The notes: generated from the letters alone by a model not told the origin. A DNA stretch of 64,000 bases from Stercorarius parasiticus (GCA_013396915.1 VWZL01000024.1:125655-189654); one strand, 5' to 3'. Shown: positions 12,195-26,896, counted from the stretch's first letter. Program-made: numbers and translations.

Positions 12195-15100
12195 TGGCAG
12201 TGTAAACTTCTGTCCATAAAACTAAATTTTCTTATGCACCAAAAACAGGGAGGCAAAACAGGAGTCCTCTCCATGGAGGGACCCATGCAATTTTTGAGGA
12301 TCCTGCCTCTCCTGCAGGAGAACCAAGATTTCTCTTACTGAGTGTACTCATTTCTCCCTGTGGTTTTGCTTGGGGACAGAGAGTGCCATCTTGCTTATAG
12401 TTAGTCTGATCCAAAGGATCCTGAGTGTAGAATTTCTGAATTACCCAGGCTGCTGAACTTTTTAAGGCAAAAGGAAGACGTCTTCTTTGCACTAAGCATT
12501 GACTGCACAAGAAAAAATTTTAATATCAGACTCTGAAGAGAGAAGTCAAGTCTGATACAAGTCCATTTCAGGTTGTACCTCATTTTCAGGATGGCTAAAA
12601 TTTCACCTAGTTCAAACGGGATGAATTAAAGGAAGAAAGCCAATCGACCACTGGTTTGAATAAGTGATGGTACCTCTGCAGAATGAGAATGCATTAAAAA
12701 TGTGAGTACTGTTTTGACCCAGAAGGTCTGGGTGGCAGATCCTTCCCTATACTAAATCCAATCAAGATCAATAAAACAATTATTTACCCTATCTGTATTT
12801 TGTCCTTGGTAGCTTTGGTTGAGGTAGAGGGGAAACTTTCAAGGAAAGTGGTGTTGCAATATACTGGGACAAACGCTATTTTGTTTGCTGTTGAATTTGG
12901 GTTGATTGCCGATCTCTTTCTCTATTTTTAAAGTTACATTCTTTCCAAGTATGTAGGACTGTGAGAAATGGGGCAAATAAGTTATGATGTACCCCAGGTC
13001 TCAAACTTTGATGTGTTGGTGGAACATTGTTGTCTTTTGGCTAAAGCTTTGATTGTTTAGGTTCTAAACTTAATGAGAGTGTGCTGCTGTAGGAAGTTAA
13101 ACTGTCTTGGATGCTTTGGACAGGGCACTCACTGCACAGATGGTTTAATTTCATAGGAAGAAGCACATCTGCAATGATCAGGAAGACTATCCACAAATGA
13201 AATTAGGAAATCTTATGGCAGGTTAAAACAGATAAAAGATTTATTAAATCCATTTGACTTCACAGCTGTCACCACTATCGCACTTTAAAGTAACATCACC
13301 TACAGAAAGTAGCATGTTCAGATCAGTCACACGAATCTCAGATTGACGACACCAGTTCATATTATCTCTTGTTCCCTGCAAGCTATCTGTCTGTCAGAGG
13401 TCTTATATAGCCTTAAAACCATCTGACATTAATTTTATGAAGTTTGAGCTGTGTGAAGCTTTTCTTAGGTATCCATGGGGATGGGATAAAGTTCATCTCC
13501 TTTGTATAAATATCTGCACCTCGCATTCATATGGAAGGAATAAAACAAAGTAGATTTTAAAAGATATTTATGCTCCCCAAAGAAATGTATGGTTGCCCAA
13601 TAGGATTTTCAGTGCCTGAGTGACATTGCAATCATGTGACTTAAGCTTCTAAACACTTCTAAGAATGCCACTATAAAGCGCCTCTAACATCAGGTACATA
13701 GATAGCTTTCATATCCATCTCCAGCGCCAATTTACCAAAGTTATGGACTTCACCCAAAGTTATAGACGAAAAGCAGACTGGAAACAGCAGCCAGTCTTGG
13801 CTTCCTCCCTATTAGCTCTTCTCTGCTTTGCGGGAAAGATAACCTGCAGTTTCTAGAGGCAAGAAGGAGTTATTGTCATCTATGGGCGAAGAAAGCAGGA
13901 ATGGCATCTCATGTTCATCTCAGACTTTCCCAGGTCCTTGCGCTAACCTTGAGGTGGGCAAGTTACTTGTCAGCTCTGGCCCCAACTGAATCAGAGATAA
14001 GCTCTCAGTAATTAAAAACATCCCAGGGTGTTTCCAAAGGGCACTTTCTTTTCCAGGTTGCATTCCAGGTATATTCCTTGCGTGTACTGAGTTCTCCAAG
14101 CCCACTGGAGACTCCCCATCTCCCACTACTCGTGGCAAGGAGATAATTAAATCAGTTCTACCAGTCCACCAGCTTTACCCCAGGGATTGCTTGAGAAACC
14201 AGGTGTCTCACATCATCTGTGCTGCGACGTGGCTTTGGGTCACAACTCCCTGCGCAGCCTGCAAAGGGCAACAAATACATGAAAAATGCAGAAATGTCGA
14301 ATTGCAGTAGCCAAAAAAAACGCACATTAAGTTGAAGGTGAGAGAAGCAGCTGTCTAGGCTCCATTGATTGTGCTGGTGCACTCTCCCCTGAGTATAAAG
14401 AAGGATTTAGAGGTGTCCCACTTTCTTTTAAGCATGTAGGGAGATTCCCAGAGATTCCCTGCTGCACAGGGAAGGGTAAGGCACCTTTGGCAGTGACTTT
14501 TCCTGCCCTGTCCCAAATTAAATCCTCATTTCACCTACTGTACTCACAGCAAGGCTCTTTGAGTCCCCTCTCCTCCATCGGTTGGAAAAGTGAAGAACCT
14601 CCAGCCTCAGCAAATTCAAGGCACTGAGAGGGAAATAAACCTCATCCTAAAAGAAATTTGAGGAAGTAGAAATGTAAATGCTGCCATGACAAAATCTCAA
14701 CCTTGCTAAATGAAGAAGAGCCAAAAACCATCCCCCATTTGTAAAGAAAAGATATGGAAATAGTCTGCAAAAAATCAAGGTGTTTAGAGGGAAAATGTAT
14801 AGAGGTATTTAAAAAGCTGAGCAATATCTGCCTTTGCAAATGATACAGCAATGGCTTAACGGAAGCGGGCAAATATTTGATGTTAATGGATATTTGAACT
14901 CAAGAAAAATTAATACTTGAAGTCAAGTGGAACATATTCATGTGATGTATGTTTGCTATTAGAAAAGAAGAATATTCATTAAATGTAAAGTAGTTTAATC
15001 TACAATAAAGCTGAACAGTCAGCTTAAAGTGAGATTCAAATTGCCCTTCAGTTTTACCCTTCACAGCACAGCAATAACTTCGGGATAGGGAATGGTTACT

Positions 15101-18008
15101 TAAAAATAGTACAAAATAATTTCATTTCTTAGTTCTTTTAAAAATAACCACCAACTTATTTCTGTATGTTTCCTGACGATGCTGTAATTGTATGTGTGTA
15201 CATACCTATCTGTTATGATAAATTACATTGTTTTATAGCACGTTAAGAAATAATGAATGGAAGGTAGATTGTGAAAAATTATATATCAGGTGCAGCAATC
15301 AGTATCTATCCAGGTTTTTAAACAGATTTTATTGCTATAGTAACAGGGACACAATAGCGAATACAGTGGCAGCTTTAATTGGGAGAAAGCAGATGACTTG
15401 CACAAGTGCAAATGTTTTCACATGTTATTTCTGGAATCTCATCAGATTTATCATCAGATTTAGTAAAGATTAATTTCTGGTCCTTTCTGAGAAGTTGGGT
15501 ATGATTTGGAAATCTTAACTGTAAATTCCTTTCGCATTTCACTATCATCTTCTTTTAAGGATACAGCGTGGGTTCTCTTTTTGTAATCGATCCTCATTTT
15601 TCATTTCCTGAAGAAGCATCAATCATCAGAACCATTTCAACTGCACAATGTGGGAGAAAGGAGCTGAAAACTAAATATCTAATGTGTAAAATACACCTGA
15701 ATTCTTCAGCTGGGAAAGGAAAAATGTCAGTGTTGTGATACCTTTTCTTCACTGTTGCTAACAATATGTTATGTTAAAATTCTTTAACGGATTTCAGATA
15801 TTCAGTGCAGAATGATATGGCCTTTAATCAAAAGAAACCTTACATAATCTGAGCAGCGTACCTATAAGTAAAATAATAAATGGTAGCTTTTCAATTGCAA
15901 GTATTGGGATTTCTAATGCTAAACAATACAGACTGGAAAAAACTAATTTTGCAACTTCTGTGTATGTACTGTTTGAGCATGATCATTTAAGTTATTTTAG
16001 AATTGCTTGACTGATACGGTTTTGAATAAAGCACCAAATCACTCATCTTATGCTTTCTTTTTCCTGTAAAGAAATCACCATGATGAGATTTATATCATAA
16101 AACTTCCATTTTGGGGGGATGTGTTATTGATTTTATTCTGTCAATGAAATTATGGTATATCATTATATATAATGAAATATATATATTTATATATATTTTT
16201 ATACATATATATTATATACATATATATAAAATGAAATTATGGTACATGGGCTCCACAATGCATACCTGTTTGTCAGTTCAGGTTGTTCCTCTGTACAATG
16301 TTCCAGTGACTTTACAAAACTAGAACCTTTTAGTGTGGTTTTTTTTATTTTATAACACTTTTATAACACAATGGAGACTGACAGCTTCTGGTCAAGAGGG
16401 GAAACCCTCATAAATTGCTGTTTATGGGATGAGTATTAACATATGTGGGATGCGTAGCCCAGTCTGAAACCAAGGAAATGATGCTGCAGAGAGCTTTTAG
16501 TGATTTATGGAGGCCTTTTACTGCACGGAGATTAGAATAGCTTTTATAATATATTACATTGCTCCTTTATTTTAAAAGAATAGCTGAAGCCATTTTCTGA
16601 TCCACATAATAGTGAAGTCTAAATGGCATAAAGTAGTTAATTGGCATCTTTGTCAAAATAAAGACCTAGTATAAAGGAATCTCATTTCCTTTTATCAGAG
16701 AATGAAATTATAAAAAAAAAAAATTGTGGTGATGTAAAATTCAGACTCTTTTGAATGGATAATTGGTATTACAGAGTAACAGGAAATTGCTTTCTTTGTA
16801 AGTATGTATTAAAATCATTCTGTTACATACAGTAATCTTCAGCTTTCTAAATGGTCTGATGCACATTTCAATCAGGAAAATTTGCTTATCGTCTACTCAA
16901 ATGGAAAAATATGGATTGCTCTTTTTTCTCTCCTCAGTGGTCTATCAAAATAATACTAAGAAAATTAGGGTAGCGAAGTAAATCAAGTCAGAAAATTAAT
17001 ATTCCCAATACTGTTTCATCCAGCAGCATTAAGTATATCTGTAGATTTCCCTAGCTGTGTGAGACAGTGGATATTTACTCTTTGAGAAACGTTTTTTATC
17101 CATTATATTTCTACTTTTCCTGAAGAAGCAAAACACAAAAACCTGATTATCTGTTGTAAATCAGAGGCAACTTTAGTTAGTTGAAGACATTATGCCCTGG
17201 AATGAAGGTCCAGGCTGGTAGGAATAAACTACAGCCTTCAGGAGCAGCCAGTTTTAAGGACCTACACACAGCGTACAAGTGGATAAGCCATTTAATACAT
17301 AATAAGGTGATTGACTAAAGCATCTGCTTGGCAGAGGACGGTGATTCAGAGACTGTATTATTCATGAGATTGGAAGAACTAAAAAAAATGAGCGTCAAAT
17401 ACTGCTTAGAAAATGAGGTCCCCTGCTGCGCGCAGAATAGTTGTAAAAGAAGATCTAAGCTGAACAATCCCCACCAGCTCGTTATGCAGCTCTGCACCTT
17501 GAACTGCGTCCTTTACTCTTTCCACCTTATCTGGAATAGAGGAGCTTGTTACTCCCTACTACCTTTAACAGTTTTCTGCAGGAATTTTCACTTTTTCCTT
17601 TGGTAACATAATTCTGCATCTATGACATGCTTCTCTGAGGTCTTTCTTCAGCATCTCTGCCTCTTACTTTGTGGTTCCCTGTCTGCTGATGACCTCACTG
17701 GTTCTTGTAGCCTGGAACTTAGCATAGAGTATTTTTTATATTAGAGTAAGTTTTATATTGAATGGGATGTCAGAGAGCATAGAGTATTTTTTTCCCAGTT
17801 TTTGTACATTTTCAGTTGATCTTTAAACTTATGTAACAGGAGTGTGAGAAGAGGCAAACTTCATGGCCAAGGCATCAGTTCACCACTACAATGCTTTCCA
17901 CCTAGTGTCTGAAGAGCCCTAATCGTGCTGATTTGAGCATCTCCATTCCAGGTGGGATGTCTAAGTCCTCTGATTGAGCACCCAAATACCTGCTCTTTTG
18001 CATGTAGC
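12195..18008. other. Intergenic, no gene seen
   Basis: AT-rich unique sequence without supported exons. An AT microsatellite at about 16158-16229 is flanked by direct repeats of ATGAAATTATGGTA (16144-16157 and 16230-16243). A filler-like duplication lies at 17721-17793. Confidence 0.55.
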
Positions 18009-18305
18009 CAGGTGGGGGTCGGTCTCTTCTCCCAAGTAACAGGCAATAGGACAAGAAGAAATGGCCTCAAGTTGCACCAGGAGAGGTTGAAATTGGATAA
18101 TAGGAAAATTTTCTTCACCGAAAGGGTTATCAAGCATTGGAACAGGCTGCACAGGGAAGTGGTGAAGTCACCATCCCTGGAGGTATTGAAAAGACGGGTA
18201 GACATGGTGCTGAGGGACAGTTTAGTGGTAACTTGCCAGTGCTAGGTTAGTGGTTGGACTTGATGACCTTAGAGGTCTTTTCCAACCAAAACGATTCTAT
18301 GATTG
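18009..18305 (+). repeat. CR1 LINE 3' fragment
   Basis: Plus-strand CR1 3' end, with GGTTATCAAGCATTGGAACAG, a CATCCCTGGAGGTATT segment, and the terminal TTCCAACC...GATTCTATGATTG tail. Confidence 0.88.
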
Positions 18306-20424
18306 TATCTGGGAACAGCAGCAGAAATGATCTGGGGACAGAAGAGAGGTTTTGTATACAAGGAGCCACATTAATCATAGGATAACTAGATGGGTATTTG
18401 CAAATTGAGAAATTGTTGTGTTCTTTGAGCCAAAAAAGGAATTTAATTTTATGATGTTAAAAAATAATTAATTACCTTTTAAAATATATGGGAAAGCTTT
18501 ATTTCATTACATTTTTTTTTACAGTTACGTTCACATGGAAATTAAGATCTTTTAAATATCAGGTATCAAGTACTTTCTTTAAAGAACAACAGGAAATGAC
18601 TAATACAAATATACAGCAAAACCATTTGGTCATTTGCACAAAGGAATCTTCCTCCAGCTCTTTAATGGACTAATGCAGGCTGAACTGTAATGGGGCTAAT
18701 TTGCTCAACACCTACTTAAGGAGAAGACGCTGGGGTGCCTGATTTTTCCCCTCTCTTGGGTCTGAAAAAGCAATATATTGCCTACATGAAAGCATCTGTG
18801 ACACTTTGATAGATACAGTGAGCTGCAGCCAATGCATAATTGGACGATGCTAAGAGAAGCGTCTGAAATTGCCTCTCAGAAGACACGCTTTAAAAGTCTA
18901 TCAAATTCAACAAACAGAATGGAAAAAAAAATCTAGGATTTGTCTCATCGCTCACCTCACCCTTGTCTTTTAAATCTGAAACTAGAGCTTTAAATTTGTG
19001 GAGATAGGAACATGCAATTGGAAGGTCAAGGGGATCTTCTCCTGCTATTGAAATGTGTGATGTTCTAAGCGTCTGCGCTTTGCCAGCCACAAGCATTTTT
19101 GTGGCAAGATAATATAAAGGCCAGAGGAAGTAATAATCTGAAATAACATCAGTGTCTCACCTGTGTTAGTCATCCTAACATTTCTTGCAACATGTGGGCT
19201 TCATTATTCTCCAAAAGAGAAAATTCAAGCAATCTGTCTACTGCAGTTGGCACTTGTTGCAACATATCATAAACACACAAGAGTATTTGCACATATAAAT
19301 ACATAAATTCTGATTTTTCCCCAAGTAAATCAAATGTTCTGTAGCTGGGGCCCCACTTTCTATGTTACTTTATAAGCACTTTCATTCTTATTTACTTACA
19401 AGAATAGAAAGGTTTCCTAGGCACCAGACATGAAACACATGCAGCGCACGATTTTTAGAGGCTGGTTGAATTCTCATGTCTTAAGCATAGCTTTTTGATC
19501 ATGCAGTTTCTTGCAACACATAAAATATAAAGAAATTAAAGGGAAAAAGGAAAAAAGTGGGAAGAGAAAAGGTGAGAGGGAAAAGAAAGGAAGGGCTTCT
19601 ATTCATCCACCAGTTTCATACAGCATCTTATTCAGTTACTGGAACTGGATTCAGTTTCTTGTTACAGTGAAGAGGGTTGACTTTTGACATAAAGGATCTT
19701 TTCCTTTGCAAACAGAATCAGCAGTTCATGATACCAGAGCTGGTGCATCAGGTAGAGATTACCTTTTAAGGTAGCAAAGTTCAACAGTTTTCACACCAAA
19801 AAAAGGCTTTATAGCAACTATTACTTCAGTATATTCAAAACTTATTTGTGAGGTGTTTGGCCCATAAACACTCTTTGGCTTCAAATACAAGAAAAAGCTA
19901 AAGGGATATTGTTAATAGCTGGGTTTGATTACATCCAAAAATCTCAAAACTATTGGGATTTATGGGAACATGCAGGCCTGCTTCCACTCTTCACTTACTG
20001 GGCAAACAAAGGGCTGTCTTTGTTTATTAATTGGGGTACATAAATCACATAACATCCAATTGTTAAGTGTTCGGGAAGGGCAGACCTTCTTATAAGATTT
20101 TTGGGGATTTACTTCTCTTCCTGGAGCCGGAGGCCAGCCAGGGACTTTTCTCTCTACTGTGGAAAAGGATTTGGGAACTCAGCTTTGTATTTGGACTGAT
20201 ATTAGCAAAAGGCCAGCAGCGTTATAAACCCAGTAAATATCTTTATGCTCTTAATGCCATAGAAAGATGGAATAAGACAAAAGCCTTGTAAGAAGGATGG
20301 AATGATATCTGGTTATGTAGAGAAGCAGGGTTACTGAATCACCTTCAGAAAGGCAGAAGTGTCTTGTGAGGAAATGTCTTCTTACTCCACAGACATTTAC
20401 CATGATCCTCTTCGCTTAAATCTA
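18306..20424. other. Intergenic, no gene seen
   Basis: No exon, RNA gene or recognised repeat. Confidence 0.5.
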
Positions 20425-20610
20425 TGAAATTTAACAGGCTGCCTAGGGAAGCGATGGAATCGCCATCCCTGGAGGTATTTAAAAGATGAGTAGATGTGGT
20501 GCTGAGGGACATGGTTTAGTGGTGGTTTTGTCAGTGTTGTGTTGAGGGTTGGACTCGATGATCTGAAAGGTCACTTCCAACCTAGACAATTATATGATTT
20601 TATGATTCTA
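20425..20610 (+). repeat. CR1 LINE 3' fragment
   Basis: Contains CATCCCTGGAGGTATTTAAA and GGTTGGACTCGATGATCTG, then the 3' tail ending ATGATTTTATGATTC. Truncated at its 5' end. Confidence 0.87.
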
Positions 20611-23600
20611 AATAGAATCATAGAATTCTCTAAGCAGCGGCCACAAAGCCAGACTTGAACCTTTGCATTTTCCAGTGAGAAATGTCTGGTTGGACGGTGT
20701 GCAGTGCGATGACATGAGCAGGGCAATGATGTGGCACTTGGAAATGAAAGCCTCTGCCAATCAAGCCCATTCTATTCTCCACTACTACAGCTGGATGTAG
20801 TATTCAAATCCACTAATCAGCATCATCAAACCCGGAAATATGGAGATAGATTTCTCTTTACTTCTTATATATTATTCATGGCATGCTATGAAACATTATG
20901 AAGTTATTTAATTGCACTGCAATTAAAATACCTGTTTCTGTATACATAGATAAACATACAAAATTTATAATCTTAAATGAAGATGGCTGTTGTCACTGTC
21001 TCTGTAATCATTAAGATAAGTGAATAGGTTCTAAAATCTTAATTTTTTCTTTTACTCTTGCCTCACCTTTAACAAGTAGAAAAGCCTTTCTCTAAATGTT
21101 TGCTCATTTATATTCTTGGCCCTGTGTAATTGCAAAAAGAAGAACAGCCATGCCTGGTTGGCAGAGTCCAATATTCTCTGAACAGATTCTTTTAGATCCC
21201 GTGTGTGGAGGGTGTGATCAAATTTACTTATTTGAAGACATTTGATGTTACATGGGATTTTTGATTTAGCTGAGTCATATACAATATGCTGTAATCACAA
21301 TACAAATGTAAGGTTACACTTAGCAAAATATAGGAACTGCAATATAGAGTTCAATCACAATACCAATGTGATCGCCATTGCCCTCTCTATAATATGCTCA
21401 TCATGATGCTGAGCGTCCCCAGTCACTGGGAAGAGGGACGTGGATCAAAGCCGCTCAAGCCCATTGCTCTCTTTGAAATTCTCTTGTCAGCTGTTCACTT
21501 TTTACAGTGTCTGTTGGGCTGAACCGCATATACACTCCCCCCATGCTGTTCTCGCTAACTCAGGGAGACATTCCCTTTTAATGAACCCAGGGAGAAACAT
21601 GCACACCACCAACTGATCCACTCAACTGCTGATACAGTCCATTGATCCACTCAACTGTTGACAGCTGTTTATCTAAGACAAAGGCCACCCTCCAGTCCCC
21701 TTTGTGTTGAGATAAGCTGGCTTTCTTTGCAACAGCTGGTGGTCAGTCACACATTATTCCCCGAGCTTCTTGGGCACATCGCCCTTGCCCATCTTCTCTG
21801 AGCCTTCCTCCACTGTAGGGCTTTATTGGGCAGACACACAGGAAGAAAATGTCTTTTTCCCTGGACTAAAAATCCAGTAAATATAGAAAACTGAGTTGCA
21901 TGGTATCAGTTTAAGAAGCAAAAAAGATTCTTTTGGCAGACAGGTATATCCATGCATGTCACCATGCACGTAATGAAACAGTATGACATCACAAAACAAA
22001 ATAACGCCAAGATAAGTTTTGATTCTAAAAAACAACTTCTATTTTATTTGAGATGGTATTCAGCTGAAGTAGAATATCATTTTAAGCATTTATTAATTTA
22101 AGCATGTTTCAGGCTGAAACTCTCGGCTGTAAACTGATGAGAATATATAGTGCAAACATACTTTTAGGTATAGCATTCACCAAAAAAATACCAACTAGTC
22201 ACACGAGCAGCAGAATAAAAAAAAAATCCCCCCTAGTTTTTCTATCACTTTGTATTTTGTTGGTGGATTCCCAGGTGTATAAGAAAGTGCGGCTTGCACT
22301 GACTTTATCCACGCTTGTGGACGTTAATACTCTCTTTCCTATTTGGATTTTTTGTGTGTTTGCCATCTGGATTATTGGTTGTTGGCTAAGGGATGAGCCC
22401 CTTGCTCTGGGGAAAGTAGGAGACCTGAACTGTTACCCATTATATTTGATGTTCTCATAGTCATCGGATAGTCTGCCTTTTGCACAGCTGGCAGACAAAA
22501 CAATTTATAGGAGGAAGCTGAAGTTAAGAAGGGTGGATGTCATGGATATAAGCATAAGTTTTATATTGAATGGGATGTCAGAGAGACTGAGAAATGAGTG
22601 ATGGGTGCTACAGATGTGTAGGGAGGAACTGAGTGCCAGTGACTGACGGTGCTGTGCTGATGTCTTGTTGCTGCTATTTGGATTAAAATTTACTGTTGTC
22701 TCACTGAAAATGGGGAGAAAATTTCTACAGATGCTGTTCAGAAGGGGAGGCAAGCAGCAGCTGGAAGTATTTTGGTGAATTTCTGTGTACATATATTGAA
22801 GAATCTGTTACACAATCATGGATTTCTGGCTGCAGCAGTTACACGCTTCACTAGTTGCAGCATCAAACAACATATCAAGTGAAGAATAAAAGGATGACTT
22901 TCTATTTGCCTCATTATGCCTGTGTTATTACTCCAGTCATAGCCACACACAAAAATAGATAATTGAAGTAGTGGTATGACATCTTTGCTGATAAATTCTG
23001 CAGAGAAAACACAGGAGGACCACTACTAAAATACTGTCTCCAGTTCTACTCTTTTCATGTCAAGAAGGGTACGAATATGTAAAAGAAAATGTACAGAAGA
23101 GTTGATCCTTCTAGTGACTGTTTTAATTTATCTTTGGGGACAAATTGTACCCAATGTTTGGGCAGCAAGGTAGGGTGGCTGTTGTGTTAAGTCTAACTTA
23201 TGAATCTCTAACTTTGAATGCTCCTGCGCAAGCCCATCTTCCGTGGAACCTGGAGGGAAGAGGAAACTGCATTGCCCTCAATCTGCCCAGAATTCCAGCA
23301 GCTCTGCAGTAAGGTAATGACTATTAGCAAAATTGGCTTGGCCTGTCTTGCCTTAGCTCCATGGAACCACGAAGTAGATCACTGCAACGGATTTGCCCAA
23401 ACAGCTATATTTTCCTGTGGGGTTGCCAAAACATCTCTATTGCTCTTTCAAAGGTCTCTGTAAATCAATAAAACCACTTACTAAGTTGATGCCTTCACAT
23501 ATTTTCTCTGGAATTGGCAGAGCAAAGAGCCTAAACTTGTGCCACCACATTCAGCTCTGAAAACACTCAATATCTTCATCCAAATATTGGTAATGGATGG

Positions 23601-23877
23601 GAGTACTGAAGACACCCTCAGAAAGAAATCTGACATGATGTTGTAGAAGTTACAGAGGACTCATCATGTTTTGCCCGGGGGTGGATAGATAAGAAATCAC
23701 TTGTTAATTTGCACTAATTTGTCAGCCTATCGTACAGAGAGATTAGAACTGCATACCCAAAACAACACTGATTGGTATAGACTCCAACTCCCAGATAATA
23801 CAAATGGCTGTTGACTAATGTGTGTAAGTCCTGGTTGGCCATAAAATTTATGTTTTAAAATCATCTGGCTACTGTCA
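20611..23877. other. Intergenic, no gene seen
   Basis: No supported gene. About 21590-21670 contains a short imperfect duplication around GATCCACTCAACTG. Its surroundings (about 21360-21800) are less AT-rich and may be an old retroelement relic I cannot classify. Confidence 0.5.
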
Positions 23878-24005
23878 TGGAACGATAGAGTAATTTAGAT
23901 TGGAAGGGACCTCCGAAGTTCAACTAACCCAACTCAAGGCAGATCCACCTTCAAAGCTTTTGTACCAGCTGCTTCCAAACAATCAATCTGACCTTTTAGT
24001 TGTAC
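23878..24005 (-). repeat. CR1 LINE 3' fragment, diverged
   Basis: Starts GAACGATAGAGTAATTTAGATTGGAAGGGACC, a diverged inverted CR1 3' end, and fades after about 130 bp. Confidence 0.75.
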
Positions 24006-24372
24006 CATTTCATGTTCTCCTAATCTCTCATTTCAGGCTATCCTCCTCTTGCTACGAACTGATGACACTTAGGGACACCAAAGGGGAAGGATCGTTACGC
24101 TGTTATTTAGTTTAGTCACCACAACCTGTGGCGTTTTCTTACCTTTATCTTGCATCTGTGATGAGATATTGTGATAAGTGAATTGGCTAATGGGATTACT
24201 GATACCCCATTCTTAATGCAGGAATGCTATATTTCTGCATCATTCCTGGTGTTGATGAAATGCAAGCTGAGCAATGACTTTTTTATAAAGCTACTAAAAA
24301 ATATTAATAACTACAAATTTGTGAATTCAGCAACTGTTAAGCTACTAAAACTGAAAAGAGCTATGCAAACCT

Positions 24373-24954
24373 AGTGGCTGGGATAGAGTTAATTTTCTTC
24401 ATAGTAGCTAGTATGAGGCTATGTTTTGGATTTGTGCTGAAAACAGTGTTGCTAACACAGGGATCTTTTAGTCACTGCTGAGCAGGGCTTACACGGAGTC
24501 AAGGCCTTTTCTGCTCCTCACCCCACCCCACCAGCAAGTGGGCTGGGGCTGGGCAAGAGATTGGGTGGGGACACAGCTGGGACAGCTGACCCCAACTGAC
24601 CAAAGTGATATTCCATGCCATATGATGTCGTGCTCACCAATAAAAGCTGAGGAAGAAGAAGGATGGAGGAACATCTGGAGTGATGGTGTTTGTCTTCCCA
24701 AGTCACCAGTACGCGTGATGGAGCCCTGGTTTCCTGGAGATGGCTGAACACCTGTCTGCTGTCGGAAATTGGTGAATTTATTCTTTGTTTAGCTTTGCTT
24801 GTGCACAGCTTTTGCTTTACTAATTACTCTGTCTTTATCTCAACCCACAAGTTTTCTCATTTTTACTCTTCTGATTCTCTCCCCCATCCCAATGTGGGCG
24901 AGTGAGTGAGTGGCTGTGTGGTGCTTAGCTGTTGGCTGGGATTAAACCACGACA
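24373..24954 (-). mobile_element. Solo LTR of an avian endogenous retrovirus
   Basis: On the minus strand the element starts TGTCGTGGTTTAATCCCAGC, the terminal signature of a common avian LTR family, and ends near TATCCCAGCCACTA. It is about 580 bp long. No internal retroviral coding region adjoins either side, so it looks like a solo LTR left by recombination between two LTRs. Family assignment is from memory of the terminal motif. I could not confirm target-site duplications. Confidence 0.68.
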
Positions 24955-25885
24955 CTAACAAACATTTCTTGCTCTACAGAGCTATAGAGATATGCTTGAA
25001 ACCACCCCCTGGAGGATCCAAGCACACAGGAGAATGGTGATTTTTTTCAGGAGGCAGTGCTTCACAATCATTAACGTCTGTCAATCTGTCATATGTAAAA
25101 ACCAGAACAGCCAGCGAACCCTTGCTGAGAACTGTGGCAAGCTTGAGAGTCCAGGGCAGGAACAAGAGAGTTATGACATTATTTTCTATAGTTATTTACA
25201 ATGAATTTAACACCTCCATGTTGAAGTGTAGGAGTTCGACAATTGTTTCACTTCAGACTGGCTATATTCTAAAAAGTAGTAAATGCTGCCATCTAATGGT
25301 ATCTGATCGATGAACAAAAGCTGTCAGCTCATTCCAGAATAAATAGTTTCACCTCAAAAGCATCGCTATGCACCGCAGGCACAAAAGCAATCCACGCTGG
25401 GCAGGAGTAGGTCTCAAGCAGACCCACCAAGTCTCTCTGCATCCAGCTGCCCCGTGCTGCTAACACTGAGTGTCAGTTTTCAGAGTTATCCTAAGAGGTC
25501 TGCAGACCTTCTTTGTCAACCCTTTTCTGAACAGAAGTTGGTTCTGGAAGTAATAAAGCTAGTTCAAACCATACTGACATATTTGTCCTACAAATAGCTT
25601 AGATTTGGCTGTATCTGTCATATTTTAATAGTATTTAACAAGGGAAATGACAGTAAAAATTGAGTAATTACCTTATCGTTCCTGCTATTCTTGACCTGAA
25701 AATGCTACATCCTTTCTAATTCCCTGTAAAAAGTAAAACATTTTGCTTGTGTTAATAGGCAGCTATTTTTGGAAAACTATATTACTGTGGTTCTACCTCT
25801 CTAATAACAGATTATGTCCTGTAATAATCTGAAATTGAAGATACCTCTCAAAAACCAGACAAAAATGCATTAAGCATCCAAACTC
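24955..25885. other. Intergenic, no gene seen
   Basis: Downstream flank of SCN11A beyond the candidate poly(A) signal. Nothing recognised. Confidence 0.55.
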
Positions 25886-25891
25886 TTTATT
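25886..25891 (-). promoter_or_regulatory. Candidate SCN11A polyadenylation signal
   Basis: Minus-strand AATAAA about 1.0 kb past the stop codon. It would give a 3' UTR of about 1 kb across 25870-26896, which is AT-rich and free of recognised repeats. ATTAAA variants lie closer (for example 26475-26480), so the site is only a candidate. Confidence 0.35.
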
Positions 25892-26896
25892 GAAGAATCT
25901 AAAATAGCCCTATTTCATTAGTAGTTCTGCGGCCACCATGACACATCACCTGGCCAACATAAATTGCAAGAAACCAGTAAAAGTAATATTAATACACATT
26001 GTTCATACATGGTTTTTTTTCAGAGTCAACAATGAAATAAGTATTTCCTCTAATTTTAATAAATGTTGTCTCATAAGATATACCACAAACTCCTTTTCAG
26101 ATTACTAAGTAACGCTTTCTATGATATTTGGATGAATTATAACGATGAAATTTTATGTACAATAATTCTTAAGATTTTCTGGAAACAATACCTCTTGCAT
26201 AACATCCTTTGATTTTGGTAACCATTATTATCACAATTTTCATACGGTGAATGATAAAAAGAACAAATTATATACATCTTTCAAGTACAGAGCCCTGAGG
26301 ATGATATGTTAAATCCATTTAGGTGCACTTGTAAAGACACCTCAAAAATTCTTAAGCATCAACAAATCTGTCCAAAGGCACTAGAAGGAAGATGGATCCA
26401 AATAACATAGAAATTAGTGGCTAATTATACTCAATTGTCTTAAGTGAGCTCTTTTACAGAAAATGCTATAATTATTTAATTTTGCTACAATAACCAATTT
26501 TTCAAAACAGGCTTTATCTCTAAAGAGATCTACATTGTTCTACAGCCTTGTGTACTTATAGATCATATTACAGCTACAACTGATCTTTTACGGATTTCTT
26601 CTGTAAACACAGAAATATGAAGTAATAAAAAAAATGACAGTTGTAAAAATTAACTCACCTACTCCAGTAGCTGAGGAAAAAAAAATACACAGTTTGATTT
26701 TCCTCTAATATTTATGATATAGTTGTTCAAAGCTGAAATGTTTAAGGAGCATTTGCAAAAAATTGAACAATGACAATACTGAAAGACTGCCATCATTATT
26801 CTAAATTTAGAATATTATGCTCTGGGATCAAAATATTTTCTCCATCTGAAAATAACTGATATCAGTTTAATCAAAAATGCTGCAGCCTGAGCAACC

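Noticed and set aside
16158..16229. AT-rich block as a promoter or origin
   Set aside because: Simple TA microsatellite expansion flanked by direct repeats; nothing ties it to a gene.
22104..22460. 118-codon plus-strand open frame with hydrophobic segments
   Set aside because: AT-rich chance frame. No homology, splice support or neighbouring exons.
24489..24905. Open frames inside the LTR
   Set aside because: LTR sequence; the frames overlap on both strands with no retroviral protein similarity.
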